Shown: one piece after another, positions 56,427-64,000 of the stretch
How positions within the stretch are numbered: the stretch's first letter is position 1
Layout: the number at the start of each line of letters is the position of its first letter
Source of the DNA: Liriodendron chinense
Lineage: Eukaryota; Streptophyta; Magnoliopsida; Magnoliales; Magnoliaceae
Direction of reading: 5' to 3'
Length of the DNA stretch: 64,000 nucleotides
Assembly: GCA_003013855.2 (NCBI GenBank)
Contig: ML058507.1
Span: forward strand, 1,178,001-1,242,000
Notes under the pieces: model-generated
The model's input: the letters and a program-made list of their open reading frames with translations, nothing else
Told to the model about the DNA's origin: nothing
Databases searched by the model: none
Position numbers and translations under genes: made by a program

Positions 56427-58615
56427 CAATTTAATTAATCGATTCAATTCGATTTTTGATTCGATTCCATTGATCAAAACCGAAAATTGAAATTGAATTA
56501 AATTGATCTTGGAGAACGATTCAATTCGGTTCAATTTGTTCGATTCGATTCGATCGATAAATTGATCATAAATTGAATTGTGTGCCGCCCTAGCAATGAC
56601 TCCAGAATTGTAAGTAGGACGTTGTCTTGTCCGCCTCTTAAATCTGAAGGTTGGTTAAATCATTTTTCGGAGCTAGCTGTTGTCTTGTCCGTTTCCGTGC
56701 TTTGTATAGGGTGGGCCGGGCCTTTTTGAGGGCTCTCCCCTGAAGTCTTGTGTCTGTTTACTTTATAATTAATAAAATTCTTTTCTCTTAAAAAAAACGA
56801 AAAAAAAAAGTAGGCTAAATCATAAAAAAATAAAAAATAATAAAAACAGCGTACAAAACTCAAAAACATCTAAATTCATATATGGCCCACTGATGATGAT
56901 TCGATTGACTATGTTTTTTTTTCTTTTTTCCTGTGTTCAGTACTTATATGTTACGGTGGTAACAGGACCATTGGACGGCACCCCTTGATCCATTTCCAAG
57001 TGAATAAATATGAAAACATATGCTAAAATTATATCAATACGAGTTTTTCTTTCTTTTCAAAAATAATTTTATGGTGCCTTCAATATGAGTTTTTCTTTCC
57101 TTCCAATAATAATTTCATGGTGCATTTTAAGCAGCTGATTTTACAGTTGGCATATCTGGAATGAGTGCGGATCGTCTGTGTTGAAAGCACAAGAAATTCC
57201 AGTGCGGTCGCTTCTCGTTCGGCCACGTCATTTCCGTTTTCTCCATCTCACAAAATATCCCGTATTTGTCTCTTTAGGTACATTGCGTGCTACATAGCAC
57301 ATCTTTTAATGTATGGAACTTCACCGCCCTTCACCATAACCTTTGTCTTACATCCACACCATCTATCAATTTTTCCAAATAGATTTAGAGCATGATTCCA
57401 AATAAGGTACATCCAAATCTCAAGTGGACCACACCAACAAAAAGTAGTCAGGATTACACAAACTTTGGCTGAAACCTTCCTCGGGCCAAGCGTGAGGCTT
57501 CATCTAACATCTAACCAGTTCATAAGACCACCCATACCTGGATGAAGGTACAACACAAATATCTGCTTGATCAGAGCCGTCTGGGCCCTAAGAAGTTTTC
57601 AACGGTAGCATCAATTCCACTGTTTCCTATGGTGTGTTCCAGTTGAGCTTTGAATCTAACTTGTTTTTTGGCTTATATCCTGAAAAGATCTGAAAAATTA
57701 TATGGACGGTGTGGATCTAAGAAATAAGTCATCATGGGCCGCGTAAATTTCCCACCTAAAGAAATTCCGCTCTACCGGAACAGTTGAAAGGTGGAACTTC
57801 TGTGGGGTCCATCATGATGTATGTATTAGATCCACACAGTCCAGTCATTTTGTTTCATACCTTTTAGTCAAGAGGCTGAAAATAAATCCACACGACGGTA
57901 AAGAGTGGGAAATGAACACCTACCATTGAAAACTTCTTGTTGCAATAGACAGCTCTGATCAAGCTGATGTTTGTGGTTTCCCAGAATCAAGGTATAAGTA
58001 ACCTTATGAAGGGGTTAGATGGCAAATAAACCTCAAAGTGGACCGTAGGAAGGTTTCAACGTTTCGTTCAATCCCATGCTTTCCGTTGTGTGGATGTGCT
58101 TCAATTTTTTATCTTATGCTTTAGAATAATCTGAAAAAATTGATGGACGGTTCTGATCTAACAGATAAATTAGGATGAGGCCCTGGGAAATTCCACGCTA
58201 TAAAAGTGGGGTGTGTAGCACGCAATCCATACATGAGAGAGAAAATCGGCTGGTTTTTTAGCTGACGTCATTGGCTATGACGTGTACCAATGAGAATAGA
58301 CGGCACTGAATTTTTCTGTGTAATGAGAATAGACGGCACTGAATTTTTCTGTGTTTTCAACACAGACGATCCTCACTCATCTGGAATGTCCATCGTGGGT
58401 GCCTTCCATATGACCCATGCCTCAATGCACCGTATTTCTAACGGAGACAATTATAATTTATTTTTTTCTTTATCAACTGCAAAAGTGGTTAATCTAGTAT
58501 ATCCAGTAGCAAGTGGCTCTACATATAGGCGACCCACTGTAGAAAATCCAAGCCAGCATGTGATAACACCGTGCATTGAGAAACAAAACAAAATTCATTG
58601 AGCTGCGAATGCACC
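56102..58615. other. Non-coding DNA of copy B, in normal orientation
   Basis: Continues the dispersed repeat family from 55420 without a break. The phrase 'acaggttagatggcaaataa' (about 56169) is closely repeated in 'ggggttagatggcaaataaa' (about 58011), both in the same direction. A (TA)n tract lies at about 56378-56423 and two 33-bp repeat units at about 58291-58356. This is the true partner of the complement-only block 3284-5842. No gene seen. Confidence 0.85.
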
Positions 58616-58740
58616 ACCCGCACAGCCTACGTGTACAAAGGGGACCACTTTCGGGCTGCTATTTGTTTAAAAAACCACAGAGACCGCCTATCATAAGACC
58701 AAAATTGCGACAGGCTACAAGAAACTGCAAAACACAAAAC
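58616..58740. other. Junction between copy B and the LINE
   Basis: Unassigned. The end of copy B's homology lies at 58615; the first LINE-like coding appears from about 58740. Confidence 0.5.
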
Positions 58741-58998
58741 AACCTACCCTACTAAGGACGGCCCTTAGAAGACTGAGGATTCCCTTGGGTTTTTAAGGCC
58801 CACCTCCCGAGTTTTCCCTGGCAGACCCGTCTACATTCAACTTCACTCAACCGTTCGGAGGCCTCATCCACTTCACCATCCGCAGCTCCTTCTGACTGGG
58901 CTTAGGGGACAACCCAATCGCATGAATGTAAGCTGCTCTTTTAGAAACCGAGGCTTAGAGCAGGGAAGGGATTGACAAATCCAGGCCAGCTAACGCTT
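58741..58998 (-). pseudogene. LINE RNase H (RVT_3) remnant
   Basis: Minus strand reading gives WMRPPNG then VKLNVDGSARENSGGG (about 58790-58860), matching 'VKLNVDGSARGNPG' at the start of LINE RNase H. It breaks off near 58741. Confidence 0.68.
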
Positions 58999-59634
58999 TG
59001 TTGGGATTGGACGCCTCTACTCTTCACGTATGAAGACCACTGACCGGCTGGCTGGCCGGTCAGTCACGTTTGGATCAAGACAGCAGCAATGTCTGGAGCA
59101 TTTTTGGGCCATCCGACCGGTCGGCCGACCAGCCGGTGGGGGGTTCCGACCGGTCGGTCGACCGGTCGGGCAGTTTCCTTTTTGGACTTGGTTTCTTGCG
59201 CGGTTTTGCGCAAGGAGTTTCTAATTTCGGTTTTCTCCTATTTAAGGAGATGTAATCCGAGATTAGGGTTGCCACCAATGGGCCAAGGGATTGAGAGGGT
59301 TCTAGGGTGAGAGAAAGAGCTAGGGAGGAAGCTTGGAGTTCTCTGGGTTGAGGGAAAGGGCTGTGTTTGTCATTCTCATGTGAGAATTAGCTTCGGGTAG
59401 CTTGGGATTTCTCTTGTGGGCTGTGATCTAGGGTATTTCTTCTGTAATCTCTTGTAACTTCTGATTCATAGTGGATTGGTGTCGCTTTGTGCCGTGGTTT
59501 TTTACCCTTGAGGGGTTTTTCCACGTAAAAATCGGTTTGCCTTCTTGTGTGTGATGATTTGCTTGTTGATTGCCATTGTGGTGTGTTCCTCGCCTGCCTT
59601 GATTGCTTCCGCTGCGGGGCTCCTAACCCCAACA
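58999..59634 (+). mobile_element. Solo LTR of a Copia element, TSD CGCTT
   Basis: TGTTGGGATTGG to CCTAACCCCAACA, 636 bp, flanked by CGCTT at 58994-58998 and 59635-59639. It contains the shared 'gtcgctttgtgccgtggttt' block near 59480 and many 'gaccggtcgg'-type words near 59030-59175. No interior follows, so it is a recombination product. Confidence 0.92.
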
Positions 59635-59639
59635 CGCTT

Positions 59640-60462
59640 GACCTGAACAATCGCGAAATCAGATTGCACCTGGGAATCTTGGTATCTAGCTGCATTTCTA
59701 GCTTTCCATATTTCCAAATAGCGGGGTGAGAGTCTGAGCCACCAGAAGATCTGACCACCAGCGGTTTACACGCCCCAATACGCTCTGGTAAGCTCCAGTG
59801 CTAGCTACATCAAACATGGAGAAGAAAGGAGACCAAACCTTCACAGCAAGTTCACCAGCAATAGAAAGGTGAAAGATGGACTCAGTCCGTGGGCGCTGAT
59901 CTCTCTCTGTCCAGAAGCAAGAGCATTTCGACGCGAGCTTGGTCTCCACTGGGATAGCCCCATGTAAGATCCTCCAAATAAAAATCGAGACCTTGGGAGG
60001 CATTTTTTTAATGCCAAACCCAACTCGCCCAGACTCGCCGAACTCCTACTGATTCGCTGCTCTCCCAAGCTGTTTAAACCGACATTTTACTCGATTGCTC
60101 TAGTGGCCAGACGCAGATATCCTCCCTCTCCGAGGTACACAAGCCTTCTGCCTGAATGTGATGAAGGACTGCCTGAGGGAGTAGATCTAAAAGAGACAAA
60201 GACGAGATGATCCCCTTCGGAACCCAGAATGTCCCTGACTTTCAGGCCCTTCAATGCTACAGGGATGTCCGTAAGACACTGGTGGGAAAGATCTCCCAGG
60301 CCCAACCAGTTAACGTTCCGGAAGTTACACTCACCTTGGCCAACCAGCCACCTAACCTTCTCGTCAAGCAAGGGGAAGAACTTGCAGATACTGGACCAGA
60401 ATGGGGAAGGATCAGCACATGAAGACACTGCATCTGCTTCCTCCATGGCGCGACCATATTTC
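59640..60462 (-). pseudogene. LINE C-terminal part with zf-RVT
   Basis: 59698-60003 contains MPPKVSIFIWRILHGAIPVE and IFHLSIAGELAVKVWSPFFS, the zinc-binding RT C-terminal domain. 60087-60446 contains SPFWSSICKFFPLLDEKVRW, GQGECNFRNVNWLGLGDLSH and LTDIPVALKGLKVRDILGSE, the link between RT and zf-RVT. Frames change between pieces. Confidence 0.82.
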
Positions 60463-61052
60463 TGGTAGAAATCCAGTCAGCGAAAGCAACGAAGAAGATC
60501 GAACAATCACCACACAGCCAAACAAGCAATCAACGCAAAAGCAAACGAATTTTACGTAGAAAACCCTTGCGGGAAAAAAACTATGGCACAAAGCGACACC
60601 TCCACTATGAATCTCAAATGATTACAGAACCAGTCTACCCAAGTAGATCCCAAAGATGAACAAAAGCTCTCAAACCTCACAATCCTCTCACCCAAAACCC
60701 TAATCTCCTGTTAGAGCAGCTTGGTATTGCTTAGCACATCTCCCAACACGTTAGGAAGAGTTTAAATAGGACTCTCTTCATATTTGGAAACATGTAGTGC
60801 GAAACCGCGCAAGATATCCGGATCCCGCATGACAGTCGACCAGTCGGCCAACCGATCGGCGACCCACCAATCGATCCGGTGAGTTTTGCCTTAAATTTTC
60901 CCTTCAGCCTCAATAATATGACCGATCAGGTGGCCAGTCGAAGCCTCCAACAGACCGGTCATCTGACCGGTTTGAGACCCTCCAGAAATCTGTCCAGCCT
61001 TACTGTGACAAAATGTCCACTGGCTGATCGGTTAGTGGACACTATCTGTGCA
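60463..61052 (-). mobile_element. Copia LTR insertion, minus orientation (probable solo LTR)
   Basis: About 590 bp. The left part matches the reverse complement of the LTR at 63187-63756 (gaaatccagtcagcgaaagc; 'aacaatcaccacacagcc'). It contains the shared block as 'tatggcacaaagcgacacct' and a run of 'gaccggtc'-like words near 60950. LINE coding resumes on its right. The target duplication is unclear (catat and catag), so edges are good to a few bases. Confidence 0.75.
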
Positions 61053-62770
61053 TAGTTTTGAGGCCTTTACAATAATTTCGCCCGCACGAATGAGCCTCAC
61101 GGGCTATCTATTGGACCGGGCTGCCCAAGCTAACTTGATCCTATACCCATTCATCACCTCTCTCAACTTCCTAATCCTCACCCCACCCTCTTCTGATGGC
61201 ATTGCCACTCTCTTCCAACTAACCCAGTGCATCTTCTTCCTCCCATCAGTCCAACCTCAGAACAAATCAGCGAAAATACACTCCATGCAAGCAAATAGCT
61301 GAATCAGGACCACTGAAGCTGTCATTGCATGCACTAGAATCCCACAAAGGATATGCTTGATCAAAATCCACCTTCCCACCTGGAAAAAACATCTGCTCTG
61401 CCAGCCTATTGTGTGAGACGTTATCTTGTTGATGAAAGGCTAAAATATGGCTCTCCTCATCCTACCTTTGGTGATCGGAACCCCAAGGTAGACCAGCGTG
61501 CCTGTCGATTTCTTGATGCTGAGCTCCCTTTCAATGATTTTGGCTCTAGCCTACGGCAATTTAGATGACGAGAAGAAAGCACTCTTCGCTTTGTTCACAC
61601 ATTGACCTGAAATTGCTTGAAAGGCCATAATAAAATCATTAACCCGCTTTAGAGACGCGCAACCACCATTTAGGAACAAAATGTAGTCCAAAAACAACAA
61701 ATGAGAAATAATCGGGCAGCCTTGTCGCACTTTGAAGGACTAACAAAAACCTCGATCCACGATTCTACGAATGCCTCTATAAAAACTTCCAGGGATAAAA
61801 AGGCTAGGCAACAACGGGTCTCCCTGCCTCAAACCACGCAATGCTTTGAAAAAACTAGCTGTTACTCTCTTGACTAGCACCAAAAACCAGTTGTTCCTCC
61901 AGCATTTCTCCACCAGTGTTAGTCATTTCTCGCTGAACCCAAATTTACACAGCACTGCCCTGAGAAAGTCCCACTCCACCCAGTCATAGGCTTTCTCCAT
62001 ATCAAGTTTAAGCATAATGTTACCTCCCTAGACCTTTCTGCGGATGTCCCTGAACAGTTGCTGGGTTTGGGCTATGCTCTTCGCCATCGAGCGACCCTGT
62101 ACAAATGCATCTTGCTCTCTTGAAACAATCTTAGGAAGAAAAATATTCAACCTAGCAGCAATTATAGAGGCAAAAATTTTGTATACACATTTACACAGAC
62201 TAATGGAGTGATAGTTCACAAACCTGGTAGGCGAGGAAGATTTCAGAACGAGACAAATGAGCGAAGTAGTGAGCACCCTCGGCAAACCACCTCCCTTAAA
62301 GAGGAACTTAGATGCTTATAGCAAGTCCGTCCTGATTATCTCCCAACATCCAGAGAAAAAAAAGCCCTAGAGAAGCCATCTGGCCCTGGCGCAGCATCTC
62401 TTAGGATCGAGAGGATCGCCCTCTTCACCTCCTCAAGAATCGGCTCAGCCAACAACGCGAATTCTCTTCCTCCGACATGTTAGGAATAATAGGATCCAGA
62501 TACTCCCCAATAGGATCAACAACCTCCAATTGGAACTGTCATGAGAAAGTGTTCACTGCTTCCTCGTTAATCTAGTCTGAGTCATTGGTATTTTCCCCAA
62601 AGTCAATACAAATCTCTTGAATCGTTGATCTTCTAATGTGTTCATTGGCTGAAAGGTAAAGAAAAAAAATCGTATTTCGATCACTCTCCTCTAACTAGCT
62701 GTTATGAGCTTTTTGATTCCAAAATATTTCCTCCGTGAGTTCTAGGTGAGAAAGAACGTACTTGGCCTCA
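61053..62770 (-). pseudogene. LINE reverse transcriptase remnant
   Basis: The best piece is 62028-62285: FVNYHSISLCKCVYKIFASI and LPKIVSREQDAFVQGRSMAK, the RT signatures 'FRPISLCNVIYKI' and 'QGAFVQGR'. The following part (61300-62020) reads in broken frames toward the catalytic region; a clean YADD box was not found. 62300-62770 holds upstream linker fragments. Confidence 0.8.
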
Positions 62771-62885
62771 ACCGCCAACAGATTCTCACTTTCTGGGCAT
62801 CTTGAGCCTCACTCTCCAGCTGCTCACCAGCTCTTCCACCTTCTTAACCTTCTACATAACATCGCCCACAACCTCTCTATTCCAC

Positions 62886-63186
62886 ACCCTAGGAGTAGAT
62901 TCTACCAAGCAATAACTACACATCTATATAATTTGAATAAGAGTAGATTCGACAAAGTAAGGATAAGGATAAGAGTAGATTATACAAAGCAATAACTACA
63001 CATCTATATCATTTAGATTCATGGCATATGAAACTAAGTGATATTTTGAGAAGACTATGAGATTTTCACTTACTATTCAAACAAGAAATTGAAATTGGAA
63101 TCCATGTTTTAATAGTTCTCATAGAAATTAATTATTATTACATAATTACTATTTTATTCTTCCCATTTCCTTGGACTCCATGTATC
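62886..63186. other. Short unassigned gap
   Basis: Starts at a break in the LINE near 'cctaggagtagattctacca'. AT-rich, with a repeated 'gcaataactacacatctata' (62911 and 62991, about 80 bp apart). No gene. Confidence 0.55.
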
Positions 63187-63756
63187 TGTTGTCAGAGCCT
63201 TCAAAAGGATCTGTTTTCGGGGAGGTCGACCGATCTGACCGGTCCCTTGCTTTGGACAGAGCCTCAACAGGCCTGCTGGACATGTGCTCCAACAGATCTT
63301 GACCGATCGGTGGAGGCTAAATTTTGAAGTTTTTAAAGGCAAAACTCTCTGGACTTGTTTTGCACAGGTCCGACCGGTCGTGACCGGTCGGGTATACGCG
63401 CGGTTTTGCGCAAATACGTATTGCATGTTTCTATTTTGGGTTAGAGGCCTATAAAAGCACCTCATAATCCGTCTTAGAGGTATCCTAATCAATACCAAGG
63501 AGTTCTATTTCGAGATGAGGGCTTGGGGGAGAGATTATGAGGTTTGAGAGTGCCTTGTTCATTTTTAGAATTTGGTTTAGGGTAGATTAGCTTTGTAATC
63601 TTCTAGAATTCATAGTGGAGGTGTCGCTTTGTGCCGTGGTTTTTACTCGCAAGGATTTTCCACATAAAATTTGTTTGGTTTTACGTTGATTGCTTGTGTG
63701 GCTGTGTGGTGATTGTTTGATCTTCTTTGGTGCTTCCGCTGACCGGATTTCCAACA
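63187..63756 (+). repeat. 5' LTR of a plus-strand Copia
   Basis: TGTTGTCAGAG to TTTCCAACA, 570 bp, directly followed by a primer binding site. Contains 'gtcgctttgtgccgtggttt' near 63620 and 'gaccggtcg' words near 63370. Plus-strand TATA-like 'ctataaaagcacc' near 63450-63462. Confidence 0.88.
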
Positions 63757-63758
63757 AG

Positions 63759-63770
63759 TGGTATCAGAGC
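63759..63770 (+). other. Primer binding site (initiator tRNA-Met type)
   Basis: TGGTATCAGAGC, two bases inside the LTR end. Confidence 0.93.
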
Positions 63771-63812
63771 TATCATTGGAGGGTTGAAGAAGAAGTTTTC
63801 TGAAACGATGTC

Positions 63813-63938
63813 ATGGCTTCAAGTATGAAGTTCGACGTTTATAAGTACTCAGGCAAAAACAACTTTGAGTTGTGGAAGGTGAAGATGCGTGCCGTCCTAA
63901 CTCAGCAAGGGGTCGTGAACGCCCTGTTAGTGTACTGA
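63813..63938 (+). pseudogene. Copia gag start, cut short
   Basis: MASSMKFDVYKYSGKNNFEL, then WKVKMRAVLTQQGV, the start of a UBN2-type gag. The same start occurs in the remnant at 47666-48790 (SSMKFDVEN). After GVVNAL the frame runs into TTAGTGTACTGA and ends. From 63924 the sequence is 'tgttagtgtactg', which could be the start of another LTR inserted into gag. Confidence 0.8.
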
Positions 63939-64000
63939 TTTGTACATTGCATTGTCAATTGTGTGAATGTATGAGTCAGTCAAGTCTTGTGAGCCCCAAT
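63939..64000 (+). other. Window end, possible further inserted element
   Basis: Only 60 bases; 'tgttagtgtactgatttg' from 63924 looks like an LTR start but cannot be confirmed. Confidence 0.3.

Larger units (their letters stand above)
58741..62885 (-). mobile_element. Truncated L1-type LINE with two LTR insertions
   Basis: On the minus strand the order is: endonuclease-RT linker (about 62300-62770, EEIFWNQK.. type), RT (62028-62285 and further left), zf-RVT and RNase H. This is the domain order of plant L1 elements with a C-terminal RNase H. It is cut at the left inside RNase H with no poly-A tail, and at the right before the endonuclease. Frames are broken throughout. Confidence 0.85.

Noticed and set aside
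59030..59330. Overlapping frames on both strands in the solo LTR
   Set aside because: They result from the 'gaccggtcgg' repeats, which lack stops; no domain.

Overview
The window is nuclear DNA of a flowering plant. It is made almost entirely of nested and decayed retrotransposons, plus two copies of a fragment of an ankyrin-repeat gene. The evidence for a plant is the set of Copia elements primed by initiator tRNA-Met, two Tat-type and one Athila-type Ty3/Gypsy elements, a plant L1-type LINE with a C-terminal RNase H, and a plant mobile domain (PMD) gene. Repeats built around phrases such as 'gtggaccacaccac' and 'tggacggtgtggat' remind me of intergenic repeats in magnoliids, but this is a weak inference. 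No intact host gene is complete inside the window.

Layout. (1) 1-3283 is the end of a segmental duplicate (copy A) of 52762-56101 (copy B). It holds a Copia 5' end on the minus strand and two ankyrin-gene exons. (2) 3284-5842 is the most striking feature. It matches 56102-58615 as a plain base-by-base complement WITHOUT reversal. No DNA transaction I know of produces this, so it is most probably an assembly or data-handling error on a genuinely separate copy. (3) 5843-9409 is the 5' end of a Tat-type Gypsy element on the minus strand. (4) 9410-17462 is a very decayed plus-strand Gypsy element interrupted by a hAT-like MITE. (5) 17463-22369 is a decayed minus-strand Copia. (6) 22860-40994 is an 18.1-kb Tat/Ogre-like element with 2-kb LTRs and a perfect 5-bp target duplication (GTGAG). 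It has gag-pol with two RNase H domains on the minus strand. On the plus strand, in its 3' region, lie an unknown reading frame, an intron-containing PMD gene and an array of eight hairpins. (7) 40995-41930 is a Gypsy LTR fragment, followed by an Athila-type element (41931 to about 47665) joined to a Copia remnant (to about 48790). (8) 48898-53682 is a structurally complete 4.8-kb Copia, coding-defective, with TTTTT target duplications. It lies in an intron of the copy B ankyrin gene. (9) 53683-58615 is the rest of copy B. (10) 58616-62885 is a truncated LINE carrying a solo LTR and a second LTR. (11) 63187-64000 is the 5' end of a plus-strand Copia.

The parts do not form a pathway. The logic is stratigraphic: older Gypsy and Copia copies are split by younger ones. 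The Copia at 48898 entered its site before the A/B duplication, because both copies carry it at the same site with the same TTTTT flank. Copies A and B then gained separate lesions. The complement-only block is the result most worth checking, because it bears on the integrity of the sequence itself.
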